DNA of 64,000 nt, taken from NCBI GenBank assembly GCA_003212515.1, contig QCPL01000003.1, forward strand, positions 53,252-117,251, given 5' to 3'. Of this stretch, positions 39,867 through 49,749 are shown piece after piece; position 1 is the first letter of the stretch; every line of letters begins with the position of its first letter. The position numbers and the translations under genes were made by a program. The notes beneath the pieces are model-generated. The model saw nothing but the letters and a program-made list of their open reading frames with translations. It had not been told where the DNA came from and ran no database searches. The DNA comes from Prochlorococcus sp. AG-436-M02 (GTDB lineage: Bacteria; Cyanobacteriota; Cyanobacteriia; PCC-6307; Cyanobiaceae).

Positions 39867-40613
39867 ATGCTTAAGGCTTTTTATTCAGATTTAGCAATCA
39901 TCCGTGAAAGAGATCCAGCAGCAAGAGGTCTTTTAGAAATTCTTCTTTGTTATCCAGGTTTCCAAGCTTTAATACTGCATCGTATTAGTCACAAACTCTG
40001 GAACATGGGTTTGCCTCTTTTTCCACGAATACTAAGTCAACTCAATAGGTCATTAACTGGAATAGAAATTCATCCTGGTGCACAAATAGGCAAAGGGGTC
40101 TTCATAGATCATGGGATGGGGGTAGTCATAGGAGAAACTACGGAAATTGGAAACCATTGCTTGTTATATCAAGGGGTAACTCTTGGTGGTACAGGGAAAA
40201 GTCATGGCAAAAGACATCCAACTCTCTCGGAAAATGTAGTAGTAGGTGCTGGAGCAAAAGTTTTAGGAGCAATCAAAGTTGGTGCTAATACAAGGATTGG
40301 TGCAGGTTCTGTTGTAGTAAGAGATGTAGAAGCCAACAGCACAGTTGTAGGAGTCCCAGGGCGAATCATCCATCAAAGTGGTGTACGTATAAACCCATTG
40401 GCTCATTCAGCACTACCAGATGCTGAAGCAACTGTTATCCGAAACCTTATGGAAAGAATTGATTACTTAGAAACTCAAGTACGCTTTTTAAACAACTGTC
40501 TGAAAGAAATGAGGCAAGGAAACATTCCTAAGAAAATAGTTCCTGGAGAAGCACAAAATCTAAAAGATAGAGAAATTATTGAATTTTTAGGAGATGACTT
40601 AAACGATATTTAA
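39867..40613 (+). CDS. cysE: Serine O-acetyltransferase
   Basis: Makes O-acetylserine, the cysteine precursor. 248 residues: N-terminal helical domain (about 1-60), then left-handed beta-helix hexapeptide repeats (IEIHPGAQIGKGVFIDHGMGVVIGETTEIGNHCLLYQGVTLGGTG), with the His-Gly active site in IDHGMG and the GKRHPTLSENVVVGAGAKVLG turn. A C-terminal tail of about 60 residues follows. It is cotranscribed with the GntR regulator and convergent with secA (7-base gap). Confidence 0.95.
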   Translation: MLKAFYSDLAIIRERDPAARGLLEILLCYPGFQALILHRISHKLWNMGLPLFPRILSQLNRSLTGIEIHPGAQIGKGVFIDHGMGVVIGETTEIGNHCLLYQGVTLGGTGKSHGKRHPTLSENVVVGAGAKVLGAIKVGANTRIGAGSVVVRDVEANSTVVGVPGRIIHQSGVRINPLAHSALPDAEATVIRNLMERIDYLETQVRFLNNCLKEMRQGNIPKKIVPGEAQNLKDREIIEFLGDDLNDI

Positions 40614-40620
40614 TTCAGAT

Positions 40621-43461
40621 TTATTCTTTTTCTGAAGCATTTGCTGGTTGAAACATAAACATAGAATAAATAACATTCCTTCTCATATTTGTCATCATCT
40701 CAAGGAACATATCATATCCTTCATTTTTATATTCAATAAGTGGATCTTTTTGACCATAACCTCTTAAGCCAACAGATTCTCTTAAAGCATCCATAGACTG
40801 CAAATGTTCTCGCCATAAAGTATCTATTTGCTGAAGAATGAAAAATCTTTCCGCCTCCCTCATTAGACCAGGTCTTTTTTCTTCAATTTGAGATTCCTTA
40901 AGATCATAAGCATTACGTAACTGTTCTTGCAAAAATGCCTGGAGCTCATCAATATTTAATCCTTCAAGATCATTAGGTTTTAATTCATTTAATAAATAAA
41001 CAAATTCCTGAACCTTTCCTACCAACTGCTGAAGATCCCACTCTTCAGATGGCAAGTCGGGATTGACATAAGCATAAACAATTTCCTTCATAGTCCTTTC
41101 CCCATAACCTATAACTTGTTTCTTTAGACCAATTCCTTCCAAAACTCTCCTCCTTTCAGAATACACAGCCCGTCTTTGATTATTCATAACCTCATCATAT
41201 TCAAACACTTGTTTTCTTATATCAAAATAATAAGTCTCTACCTTCTTTTGAGCACTTTCAAGAGACCTTGTAAGCATGCCAGATTCAATTGGCATATCTT
41301 CATCAACTCTGAAGGCATTCATCAAAGAGGCAACTCTGTCTCCTCCAAATATACGGAGTAAATTATCTCCTAAAGATAAAAAGAATCGCGTACTTCCTAA
41401 GTCTCCTTGTCGACCAGCTCGTCCTCGTAATTGATTGTCAACCCTCCTAGACTCATGCCTTTCTGTACCAATAACATGCAATCCTCCAGCTTCGCGGACA
41501 TGCACCTCTTCCTGCTTAACAACAACATCATACTCAGACTTAACTAATGCAATCGCTGATCTCAAAGATTGAATCATCGAATCATTAGTTGGGGCTTTTT
41601 CAGCCGCTGTAGATATACGATCTTCTAATTCTATAGAGCTTAATTGCCTATCACCCCAATCTCTCATTAAATCTCGCTCCAAAGAAATAAGCACTTCTTC
41701 GGTTTCATCAGTCAAAACACAAGGATAAAGAGTTCCTGCAAAGTTTGTTTTTTTAGATGTATTTAATTTTTCTGATTTTGAATCATTTATTTCCTTCCCA
41801 AACCCAGAAGATGATCCCTTACTTCTCTGCAAAGGCACAGGAGGCTTATGACCTTCTTCAGGTTTGACTAATTTTGGTAAAAGTACCTCTCTTAGCTTTA
41901 AGCGAGCCATGTAATCACTATTACCTCCAAGAATAATATCTGTGCCTCGACCAGCCATATTCGTTGCAATAGTCACTGCACCTGCTCGACCTGCCTGGGC
42001 AATAATCTCAGCTTCTCTTTCAACATTCTCTGGTTTTGCATTAAGAAGATTATGAGGAACTTGTTGTTCAGAAAGCAAGGCACTTAAAACCTCACTCTTC
42101 TCAACACTTGTTGTACCAACAAGTACAGGTCTTCCTTGCTTATGAATATCTACAGTTTCATTTGCTACGGCTCTCCACTTAGCAGATTCTGTTTTAAAAA
42201 CTTGATCGACCCAATCCTGTCTTGATCGTGGGCGATTTGTAGGAATCACAGTTGTTTCTAGTTTATAAGTTTTTTCAAATTCAACTTCTTCGGTTTTAGC
42301 CGTACCAGTCATTCCTGCAAGTCGAGGATATAAAAGAAAGAAATTCTGATAAGTAATTGAGGCAAGAGTTTGCGTTTCAGGTTGAATTGCAAGTTCTTCT
42401 TTAGCTTCTATTGCTTGATGCTGCCCATCACTCCATCTCCTTCCTGGCATAACACGACCTGTAAATTCATCTACAATCACAGCTTCATCGTTTCTTACAA
42501 TATAATTTACATCTTTAACAAATAATTCTTTAGCCTTTAAAGCATTAGTTATATAATGAGCCCATGGATCTTTTGGATCAAATAAATCATTTACTTTCAA
42601 TAATTCCTCAGATTTAGCAAATCCCTCATCAGTTAGAGTACAGGTTCTCTGCTTTTCATCTACTTCATAATCACCTTCTGGGTCAATGCCATCTTTGCCC
42701 ATCTCAGCAGCTCGTTGTAAAGAAGATACAACTTGTGCTGCTCTCTGATACTTTTCCTGAGGACGCTCAACTTGACCAGAAATAATTAAAGGTGTTCTAG
42801 CTTCATCTATCAAAATAGAATCCACTTCATCAATAATACAAAATTGAAAATTCCTTTGGACAATCTCATTCATATCACTTGCCATATTATCTCTTAAATA
42901 ATCAAAGCCAAGTTCAGAATTAGTCGCATAAGTGATATCACAAGCATAGTTTTTACGTCTTTCTAAAGGACTCATATCCTGTTGGATCAAACCTACAGAT
43001 AATCCTAAAAATCTATGAACTTGCCCCATCCATTCAGCATCTCTACGAGCTAAATAATCATTTACAGTAACAACATGGACTCCTCGACCGGTAAGAGCAT
43101 TCAAGAAACTTGGCAAAGTTGCGACTAGCGTCTTACCTTCACCAGTTTTCATTTCGGCTATTTGTCCCTCATGTAAAACCATGCCGCCAATCAATTGGAC
43201 ATCAAAATGGCGCATCCCCAAAACCCTTTTGCTGGCCTCTCGCACGACTGCAAAAGCCTCAGGAAGCAAATCATCCAAACAATCTTGTTGCAAATTGTCG
43301 GAGGTTTTTTCCAATCGAGCACGGAAATCTGCTGTTTTAGATCTCAATTCATCATCAGTCAAAGAGGTTATGTCCTCTTCTAGAAGATTGATATCAGTCA
43401 AAATTGGCTGATAGCGCTTGAGCTTGCGAGCATTTGGATCTCCCAGCAAAAGCTTGAGCAT
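40621..43461 (-). CDS. secA: Preprotein translocase ATPase SecA
   Basis: Motor of the Sec export channel in plasma and thylakoid membranes. 946 residues. Walker A in [18 protein letters not shown]-like [22 protein letters not shown], and the second motor region with [22 protein letters not shown] and [23 protein letters not shown]. About residues 525-580 hold a Ser/Lys/Pro-rich insertion ([20 protein letters not shown]) that breaks an otherwise standard nucleotide-binding domain, as in other cyanobacteria. The C-terminal zinc/SecB-binding motif is absent; the protein ends QPANASEKE. Confidence 0.97.
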   Translation of the reverse strand: MLKLLLGDPNARKLKRYQPILTDINLLEEDITSLTDDELRSKTADFRARLEKTSDNLQQDCLDDLLPEAFAVVREASKRVLGMRHFDVQLIGGMVLHEGQIAEMKTGEGKTLVATLPSFLNALTGRGVHVVTVNDYLARRDAEWMGQVHRFLGLSVGLIQQDMSPLERRKNYACDITYATNSELGFDYLRDNMASDMNEIVQRNFQFCIIDEVDSILIDEARTPLIISGQVERPQEKYQRAAQVVSSLQRAAEMGKDGIDPEGDYEVDEKQRTCTLTDEGFAKSEELLKVNDLFDPKDPWAHYITNALKAKELFVKDVNYIVRNDEAVIVDEFTGRVMPGRRWSDGQHQAIEAKEELAIQPETQTLASITYQNFFLLYPRLAGMTGTAKTEEVEFEKTYKLETTVIPTNRPRSRQDWVDQVFKTESAKWRAVANETVDIHKQGRPVLVGTTSVEKSEVLSALLSEQQVPHNLLNAKPENVEREAEIIAQAGRAGAVTIATNMAGRGTDIILGGNSDYMARLKLREVLLPKLVKPEEGHKPPVPLQRSKGSSSGFGKEINDSKSEKLNTSKKTNFAGTLYPCVLTDETEEVLISLERDLMRDWGDRQLSSIELEDRISTAAEKAPTNDSMIQSLRSAIALVKSEYDVVVKQEEVHVREAGGLHVIGTERHESRRVDNQLRGRAGRQGDLGSTRFFLSLGDNLLRIFGGDRVASLMNAFRVDEDMPIESGMLTRSLESAQKKVETYYFDIRKQVFEYDEVMNNQRRAVYSERRRVLEGIGLKKQVIGYGERTMKEIVYAYVNPDLPSEEWDLQQLVGKVQEFVYLLNELKPNDLEGLNIDELQAFLQEQLRNAYDLKESQIEEKRPGLMREAERFFILQQIDTLWREHLQSMDALRESVGLRGYGQKDPLIEYKNEGYDMFLEMMTNMRRNVIYSMFMFQPANASEKE

Positions 43462-43541
43462 AATAATTACAACAAATACAAAGACCTATTCAGCCTAACG
43501 ACCAATAGACCTACACGTCACTAAACGATTAAGCGCTATAA

Positions 43542-44072
43542 ATGAAATATGTCAATCTCGTTAAAACTAAATGCCTGCAATTACATCATGAAGTTGTCGA
43601 AATGGAAGATTTAAAGCTTATTAGACACGCAGCAGGAGCACCTGGGCTGCGAATCATCGGACTTGGGCCTAACTATTTACCTTCTCAAGGATTATCAAAA
43701 TTAAAGCTTTTATTTGATCAGCATGCTTTCTGGGCCATCAATAGAGATGGCCCAAGTATCAGAAAATTATTGGCTGGAAGCACAGCAGTGATAACAGTTT
43801 GGAAGAACAAAGACATCATTGGGTTTGGTCGAGCAACTAGCGATGGAATCTACAGAGCAGTTTTATGGGACATAATTGTTGCTGACGAATTACAAAGAAA
43901 AGGATTAGGTAAAAAAATGGTGAAAGCTCTTCTAGAACACCCAAAAATTAATAAAGTTGAAAGAGTTTATCTTATGACAACCAATAGTACAGAGTTCTAT
44001 GAGCAACTTGGATTTGAAAATTGCCACAAACAAAATTTACTAATTAAATCGTCAAATGATTTTAAAAATTAA
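43542..44072 (+). CDS. GNAT family N-acetyltransferase
   Basis: 176 residues. Acetyl-CoA-binding motif A is WDIIVADELQRKGLGKKMVKALLEHPK (about 106-132, with the R/Q-x-x-G-x-G/A loop), and motif B is LMTTNSTEFYEQLGFEN. It resembles the Ycf52/plastid GNAT group, but the substrate is unknown. The first ~25 residues are poorly conserved-looking; Met21 is another possible start. It diverges from secA over 80 bases. Confidence 0.88.
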   Translation: MKYVNLVKTKCLQLHHEVVEMEDLKLIRHAAGAPGLRIIGLGPNYLPSQGLSKLKLLFDQHAFWAINRDGPSIRKLLAGSTAVITVWKNKDIIGFGRATSDGIYRAVLWDIIVADELQRKGLGKKMVKALLEHPKINKVERVYLMTTNSTEFYEQLGFENCHKQNLLIKSSNDFKN

Positions 44073-44174
44073 AAGATAGAATGGAAATTTTAGAGAAAAA
44101 GCTTCGCAGAATTTCAGGTATGTCTGCCAAAACCCTTGGCAAAACAAAAGATTTACTTTAAAAAAGTGTTTTGA

Positions 44175-44246
44175 AGCGGATGAAGAGATTCGAACTCTCG
44201 ACATTCTCCTTGGCAAGGAGATGCTCTACCACTGAGCTACATCCGC
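44175..44246 (-). tRNA. trnG-GCC: tRNA-Gly (anticodon GCC)
   Basis: Minus-strand cloverleaf: acceptor stem GCGGATG/CATCCGC, D arm GCTC/GAGC, anticodon arm TCTCC-TTGCCAA-GGAGA, T arm GAGAG-TTCGAAT-CTCTT (one G-U-type pair), discriminator T. The anticodon GCC reads GGC and GGU. CCA is not encoded. It is followed upstream by a palindromic hairpin at 44253-44270. Confidence 0.97.
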
Positions 44247-44252
44247 ATAAAG

Positions 44253-44270
44253 AAAAAGCTTATGCTTTTT
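44253..44270. terminator. Palindromic hairpin AAAAAGC-TTAT-GCTTTTT upstream of tRNA-Gly
   Basis: Seven-base arms 44253-44259 and 44264-44270 with a 4-base loop, ending in five T on either strand. It lies between ribH (66 bases away, reading toward it) and the tRNA-Gly 5' end. It looks like a weak intrinsic terminator for ribH that prevents run-through into the tRNA, though the stem has only two G-C pairs. Confidence 0.45.
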
Positions 44271-44335
44271 ACCAAATCAGCATGCCCTAAAAAAGGGACC
44301 ATGGTCAATAGATTCTTCTTTTTGACATGGGTTGA

Positions 44336-44812
44336 TTAATTTAACTCCTTCATTAAAGAACCCATCTCAAGGGCTTCTAAAGCATAAGTCCAACCAAGAT
44401 TACTTTTAACACCTGCTCGTTCCAAAGCTTGTTGCATATTGTCTGTTGTCAGAACTCCAAAAATAATAGGAATGCCAGTTTCCCTAGATACTGATGAAAT
44501 TCCTTTACTTGATTCATTGATAACAACATCAAAATGCGGTGTATCTCCTCTAATAACAGCCCCAAGAGTAATCAAAACTTCATATCGACCAGTTCTTGCC
44601 AAAGATTGTGCAACTAAAGGTAGTTCAAGAGATCCTGGGACCCAAGCAATATCTAATTGAGAGCTGCTTTCACAAGTATCAATTCCATGACGTTTTAAAC
44701 AATCCAAACAGCCATTTAAAAGCTTACTAGTTACCAAATCGTTGAAACGTGCAACAACGATTCCTACTTTTAAATCGGACGCATTTGTAAAGCGCCCTTC
44801 AATGGAGACCAT
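44336..44812 (-). CDS. ribH: 6,7-dimethyl-8-ribityllumazine synthase
   Basis: Penultimate enzyme of riboflavin synthesis. 158 residues. Conserved blocks: [71 protein letters not shown], and [19 protein letters not shown]. These make up the pentamer-forming lumazine synthase fold. It follows psbZ on the same strand with a 54-base gap, the order seen in marine picocyanobacteria. Confidence 0.96.
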   Translation of the reverse strand: MVSIEGRFTNASDLKVGIVVARFNDLVTSKLLNGCLDCLKRHGIDTCESSSQLDIAWVPGSLELPLVAQSLARTGRYEVLITLGAVIRGDTPHFDVVINESSKGISSVSRETGIPIIFGVLTTDNMQQALERAGVKSNLGWTYALEALEMGSLMKELN

Positions 44813-44866
44813 TTGTTAATCGCGAAATTCCCTATATACCCACCTTCGCATGCAACGTGTTCAGTT

Positions 44867-45064
44867 TCAAACAAAAGAGCTGAGAAGACCGTTCAGCAAT
44901 ACTAAATGGAACCACACACCACCAATAATTTCGATTTTTTTAATCTCTGGATTACGGCGATCACTGCGATCAGACTGTGTCATGTACAACACAGGGACAC
45001 CAACAACTAATAATAATGAGCAAAACAGAAGTGCTTCAACAGCAACTGAATTAATTACATGCAT
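44867..45064 (-). CDS. psbZ: Photosystem II protein PsbZ (Ycf9)
   Basis: Two-helix membrane subunit at the edge of the photosystem II core, important for complex assembly and LHC-like antenna contact. 65 residues, about the family size of 62. The first helix ends in the family hallmark LLLVVGVPVLY, the loop has SDRSDRRN, and the second helix is IEIIGGVWFHLVLLNGLLSSF. The assignment rests on this motif and topology. It lies upstream of ribH and diverges from mutS over 162 bases. Confidence 0.88.
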   Translation of the reverse strand: MHVINSVAVEALLFCSLLLVVGVPVLYMTQSDRSDRRNPEIKKIEIIGGVWFHLVLLNGLLSSFV

Positions 45065-45226
45065 GGGAAAAGAAGCTAATGGAGCAACGAGCTCTCTTAA
45101 ATCACATAATTGTCACATGAGAAAGGACATTTTTTACAAAGATGACAAGGGTTGTCGCGAGGCTTCACATCCAAAAGCAAAAAACAGCCTTACCATGCCA
45201 ACAAACAACTGGGCAGAAAACTATCT

Positions 45227-47974
45227 ATGACTGCCAAAAGTATGAATATACAAGGGAGTTTGTTTAATGAATCCAATGATGAGTTGGAGGATCCTAAGTC
45301 GTTACAAAAGACTGAATCACTTGAAAATTCTGAATTAAATGATGAAGCCCTAACGAAAGATGCTCAGCAAAGACCAAGACGAAAGAAGAGCAAAAGAAAA
45401 CCAAACAAAGCTTCTCTCAAGGAACAACAATCCAATTCAATAGAAACTCAGCATTCATGGTCGCACCACAGTTTGGTGAACAAAGATGAGCTAACGCCTG
45501 TTCTAAGACATTACGTGGAGCTAAAAGAACAAAATCCTGGCAGGACTTTGCTCTATAGACTTGGAGACTTTTTTGAATGTTTTTTTGAAGACGCAATCAA
45601 GTTATCTCAAATCTTAGAGTTAACTCTTACAGGAAAAGAAGCTGGGAAAACTATTGGCAGAGTTCCAATGGCTGGGATCCCTCATCACGCTTCAGCCCGA
45701 TATTGTTCGACGCTTATCCAAAAAGGAATTTCTATAGCTATCTGTGATCAACTGGAAAGTGTTCAAAATAAAGAAGGAAAGCTACTCAAAAGAGGAATTA
45801 CTAGAATATTAACCCCTGGAACAGTAATTGAAGAAGGAATGCTTTCCGCTAAAAAAAATAACTGGTTAGCCTCCGTATTAATTGAAAAAAATAATAATCA
45901 GGGAATATACAAATGGGGTTTGGCTAAAGCAGATATAAGTACTGGAGAATTTAAAATTCAAGAGGGTAATGATATTAGTGCTCTTGAGCAAGAGCTATTA
46001 AATATTGAAGCCTCAGAAACAATTTGCGAAGGACTTGATGACAGTATTTATCAAGAGTGGAAAAGTAAGAGGATTAATGTATCAATTCAATCGAAAACTT
46101 CGTTTAGTCTTCCCGAAGCGAAAGCAGTTCTAAAAAAACATTACCAAATTCAAACAATTGACGGTCTAGGTTTAAGTGAATTTGAATTAGGTCTTAGAGC
46201 TTCGGGAGGGTTATTAAACTACTTAAATGAAACTAATCCAGTAATAGAAATACAGTCTAAGAAAAAGAAAAGTTCTATTGTTCAACTTGAATTTCCTACA
46301 ATAATTCTTTCTAGTAACTCATTAATCATTGATGCCCAAACTAGAAGAAATCTTGAAATAACAAAAACCCAGCGAGACGGACAGTTTCAAGGTTCTCTTT
46401 TATGGGCAATTGATAGAACACTCACAGCAATGGGTGGTCGATGTTTGAGAAGATGGATAGAAAATCCTCTGATTGATTCCCAAAAAATAGTTGAAAGGCA
46501 GAATTTAGTTAGCTATCTGGTAGAACAAAGGTCCCTTAGAAAAAGATTGCGAAGCTTATTAAAAACAATGGGGGACATAGAACGACTTTCTGGTAGAGCT
46601 AGCGCTGGTCAAGCTGGAGCTAGAGAGCTTGTGGCAATAGCAGACAGCTTGCTAAGGATTCCTCAATTATCTGCAAATCTCCAAAATGTTCCAAAAAGAA
46701 TTCCGAAATGGTTTAAAGAGCTTCAAAAGACCAACCCAGAGCTTTCAACGCTAGCATCCAAAATTAAAGATAGAATAATAGATAATCCACCACTAAGTAT
46801 CACTGAAGGCAATCTAATACATGATGGAGTAGATCCAATTCTTGATGGCTTAAGGAATCAACTAGAAGACCAAGATCAATGGTTAAAAGAACAAGAAGTA
46901 AAAGAGAGACAACTAAGTGGTAATAATAATCTAAGACTTCAACATCATAGAACTTTTGGTTACTTTCTCGCCGTAAGTAAGTCTAAGGCTATTGAAGTTC
47001 CATCACATTGGATAAGGAGACAGACATTAGCAAATGAAGAAAGATTTATCACACCTGACTTAAAAGCGAGAGAAGGGAAAATCTTCCAACTTAAGGTTAG
47101 ATCAGCAAATCGTGAATATGAATTATTCTGTAATCTTCGAGAAATAGTTGGTGATTATGCAGCTATAATCCGAAGTACAGCAAGGGCAGTTGCAGGCTTA
47201 GATGCACTTCTAGGTTTAGGAGAGTTAGCAGCTACAAATAATTATTGTGCACCATTAATAGTCGATAAGACTGAAAATATAAGATCAAGAAAAATTAAGA
47301 TCAAGGCATGCAGGCATCCAGTAGTAGAGCAAATTTTAGTAGAAGAAAGTTTTGAGCCAAATGATATAGAACTTGGAGAAGGTAAAGATCTAATAATACT
47401 TACAGGACCTAATGCTAGTGGTAAAAGTTGCTATTTACGTCAAATCGGATTAATTCAATTACTTTCACAAATTGGGAGTTGGATCCCAGCTGAAAAAGCT
47501 TCCTTAAGTATTGCTGACAGAATATTTACGAGAGTTGGAGCTGTAGATGATTTAGCGGCAGGGCAATCAACATTTATGGTAGAAATGGCAGAAACGGCTT
47601 TTATATTAAATCAAGCCACAAAATATTCTGTAGTTCTTTTAGATGAAATTGGTCGTGGAACGTCGACATTCGATGGACTTTCCATAGCATGGTCAGTGAG
47701 TGAATTTCTTGCAAATGATATTAAAAGTCGAACAATATTTGCAACTCATTATCATGAATTAAATGAACTTTCTAAAGAACTTAAGAATGTGGAAAACTTT
47801 CAAGTACTTGTCAAAGAAATTGGGGATACTATAACTTTCCTTCACAAAGTAATCCCTGGAGGTGCAAATAGAAGCTATGGGATTGAAGCTGCTCGTCTAG
47901 CTGGGGTTCCCAGGGGAGTGATTATGAAAGCGAGAAAAATACTTAAACGTCTCGAACAAGAAAATAAATTTTAA
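45227..47974 (+). CDS. mutS: DNA mismatch repair protein MutS
   Basis: Recognises base mismatches and small loops. With the ATG at 45227 it is 915 residues; the frame opens back to 45152 but the first 25 residues there do not resemble MutS. The N-terminal extension (about 1-85) is basic and low-complexity. Mismatch domain I has [17 protein letters not shown] with the Phe-x-Glu of mismatch wedge (F-F-E). The ATPase domain has [19 protein letters not shown] and [21 protein letters not shown]. It is MutS1 type. No mutL lies nearby. Confidence 0.96.
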   Translation: MTAKSMNIQGSLFNESNDELEDPKSLQKTESLENSELNDEALTKDAQQRPRRKKSKRKPNKASLKEQQSNSIETQHSWSHHSLVNKDELTPVLRHYVELKEQNPGRTLLYRLGDFFECFFEDAIKLSQILELTLTGKEAGKTIGRVPMAGIPHHASARYCSTLIQKGISIAICDQLESVQNKEGKLLKRGITRILTPGTVIEEGMLSAKKNNWLASVLIEKNNNQGIYKWGLAKADISTGEFKIQEGNDISALEQELLNIEASETICEGLDDSIYQEWKSKRINVSIQSKTSFSLPEAKAVLKKHYQIQTIDGLGLSEFELGLRASGGLLNYLNETNPVIEIQSKKKKSSIVQLEFPTIILSSNSLIIDAQTRRNLEITKTQRDGQFQGSLLWAIDRTLTAMGGRCLRRWIENPLIDSQKIVERQNLVSYLVEQRSLRKRLRSLLKTMGDIERLSGRASAGQAGARELVAIADSLLRIPQLSANLQNVPKRIPKWFKELQKTNPELSTLASKIKDRIIDNPPLSITEGNLIHDGVDPILDGLRNQLEDQDQWLKEQEVKERQLSGNNNLRLQHHRTFGYFLAVSKSKAIEVPSHWIRRQTLANEERFITPDLKAREGKIFQLKVRSANREYELFCNLREIVGDYAAIIRSTARAVAGLDALLGLGELAATNNYCAPLIVDKTENIRSRKIKIKACRHPVVEQILVEESFEPNDIELGEGKDLIILTGPNASGKSCYLRQIGLIQLLSQIGSWIPAEKASLSIADRIFTRVGAVDDLAAGQSTFMVEMAETAFILNQATKYSVVLLDEIGRGTSTFDGLSIAWSVSEFLANDIKSRTIFATHYHELNELSKELKNVENFQVLVKEIGDTITFLHKVIPGGANRSYGIEAARLAGVPRGVIMKARKILKRLEQENKF

Positions 47975-48001
47975 TGCTAAATCTCTTGCATAACACTAAA
48001 A

Positions 48002-48634
48002 CTATTTAATTACAGAAGCCCTTAACAAGGCATTTACTGTTGCAGCTGCCATAGCGGCACCCCCTCTGTGACCATCAATTCTTATTTGTGGCAAATCAGT
48101 TTTAGACAAAAGAAGCTTGCTCTCAATTACATTTATGAACCCCACAGGCATACCAATAATCAAACTAGGTGAAACAGCTCCTTTAGAAACTAAACCTAAT
48201 AAAACTTCTAATGCTTTTGGTGCACTACCAAACAAAACTAAGGGATGAGTATCGTTTGAAGAGTTTTCTGTTAGATCTATCCAAGCATTTTCTATCCCTT
48301 TAGCTGTACGAGTGAATCCTGATTCTTCGTCTATTTCAATCCAATCCAATACACACTTAACGGTCGATCGTAATGTTCGAGCTGCCATAGGAGCAATTGC
48401 AGCAGCTGCCATATGAGTATCAGTCAATATCGTTGCGCCCTCTTCCAACGCAGAGAGACCTATTTGGCATGCATTTGCAGAGAATCTCAAGTTATCTTGT
48501 ATAGAAAAATCCCCACTTGAATGAATTACTCGCTCAAGCACTTGTTGCTCCAAATCATTCAACTCAGGACAATCAAGTCTTGAGCGAATATATTGAAGAC
48601 TTTCAGAAAAAATTGGATGATCAATTCCAGTCAC
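48002..48634 (-). CDS. cobH: Precorrin-8X methylmutase
   Basis: Moves a methyl group from C-11 to C-12 to make hydrogenobyrinate or cobyrinate in cobalamin (pseudocobalamin) synthesis. 210 residues. The catalytic His is His38 in ERVIHSSGDFS; the substrate-binding blocks are ILTDTHMAAAAI, IIGMPVGFINVIESK and IDGHRGGAAMAAATVNALL, all in family order. Also called cbiC. It diverges from the holA-like gene over 64 bases. Confidence 0.94.
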   Translation of the reverse strand: MTGIDHPIFSESLQYIRSRLDCPELNDLEQQVLERVIHSSGDFSIQDNLRFSANACQIGLSALEEGATILTDTHMAAAAIAPMAARTLRSTVKCVLDWIEIDEESGFTRTAKGIENAWIDLTENSSNDTHPLVLFGSAPKALEVLLGLVSKGAVSPSLIIGMPVGFINVIESKLLLSKTDLPQIRIDGHRGGAAMAAATVNALLRASVIK

Positions 48635-48698
48635 TCTTTCTAATATGCATTGGAATTATCTAAATCATGATTTATAAAGAAGCAATAATCTACTAAGC

Positions 48699-49697
48699 AT
48701 GCCAATTCATTTGCTATGGGGAGATGATGCTGGCGCTATTGATAGATCATTGAATGACTTTATTAATCAAGCCGTAGATCCTAATTGGACAACTATCAAC
48801 CTTAGTCGACTAGATGGTCAAAACCCCTCTAACGCTAGCCAATCACTTGAAGAAGCACGTACTCCTCCATTTGGTGCTGGTCATCGTGTAATTATTCTCA
48901 ACAAAAGTCCCTTTTGCAATGGATGTTCTGCAGAACTATCAAGACAATTTGAAAGTGTGGCGGACTTAATTCCAAGCAATAGTCATTTGATGCTGATTAA
49001 TCAAAATAAACCCGATGGTAGATTAAAGACAACAAAGTTAATTCATGGGCTAATCACAGGCAAAAAAGCTTTTGAAAGAAAATTTTTATTACCTGCAATA
49101 TGGGATGAAATTGGACAAAAAAAATTAGTCGAACGAACAGCTAATGAAATGAATATAGAGATTGAAGAACAAGCAATTTATTCACTTGTTGAGACATTAG
49201 GTAATGATAGCCAAAGATTAGTTTTGGAATTACAAAAGCTAATTCTGCTTGAAGAAACTAAAAGAAAAGCAAAAGATACTCAAAGAATTCTTATTAAACA
49301 AGAAACAGTAAAAGAACTCTGCCAAGGAATTGCGACTAACTCTCTGGAAATTTGTTCATACCTACTGAGAAATCAATTTGGAAAAGCTATTACTAGAATT
49401 GATTCACTTTTAAATCAAGGCGAGCCGGCTCTAAGAATACTTGCTTCTTTAACCACTCAGATTCGAGGTTGGCTATGGGTTAGCCTTCTCGAAGAAGACG
49501 GACAAAAAGAAGTTACTGTAATTGCAAAACAATCAGGAATAGCTAATCCAAAACGCATTTATGTGATTCGAAAACAAATCCGAGGCAAATCTCCTTCTTT
49601 TTTTATTGCTCTTCTCTCGAAAGTACTAGAAATAGAAACTCAGTTAAAAAAAGGAGCATCACCTAAAAATGCATTTAGAGATTGTCTACTAACATAA
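48699..49697 (+). CDS. holA: DNA polymerase III subunit delta (HolA-like)
   Basis: Clamp-loader wrench subunit that opens the beta sliding clamp. 332 residues, divergent as in all cyanobacteria. The N-terminal region has PIHLLWGDDAGAIDRSLNDFI (the degenerate AAA+ domain without a P-loop), then FGAGHRVIILNKSPF, and the C-terminal domain has LRNQFGKAITRIDSLLNQGEPALRILASLTTQIRGWLWV, the family signature (L..G..P..IL..L..Q.R). It precedes lysC by 52 bases. Confidence 0.88.
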   Translation: MPIHLLWGDDAGAIDRSLNDFINQAVDPNWTTINLSRLDGQNPSNASQSLEEARTPPFGAGHRVIILNKSPFCNGCSAELSRQFESVADLIPSNSHLMLINQNKPDGRLKTTKLIHGLITGKKAFERKFLLPAIWDEIGQKKLVERTANEMNIEIEEQAIYSLVETLGNDSQRLVLELQKLILLEETKRKAKDTQRILIKQETVKELCQGIATNSLEICSYLLRNQFGKAITRIDSLLNQGEPALRILASLTTQIRGWLWVSLLEEDGQKEVTVIAKQSGIANPKRIYVIRKQIRGKSPSFFIALLSKVLEIETQLKKGASPKNAFRDCLLT

Positions 49698-49749
49698 AAA
49701 AGGTCTAATGGCACTTTCACAAAATAATCCAATCTGGGAAGCAATTTAA

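Noticed and set aside
45152..45226. N-terminal extension of mutS
   Set aside because: No MutS-like sequence before MTAKSM; the later ATG is the natural start.
44850..45230. 126-residue plus-strand frame across psbZ and the mutS upstream region
   Set aside because: Antisense to a recognisable psbZ and lacks protein-like composition.
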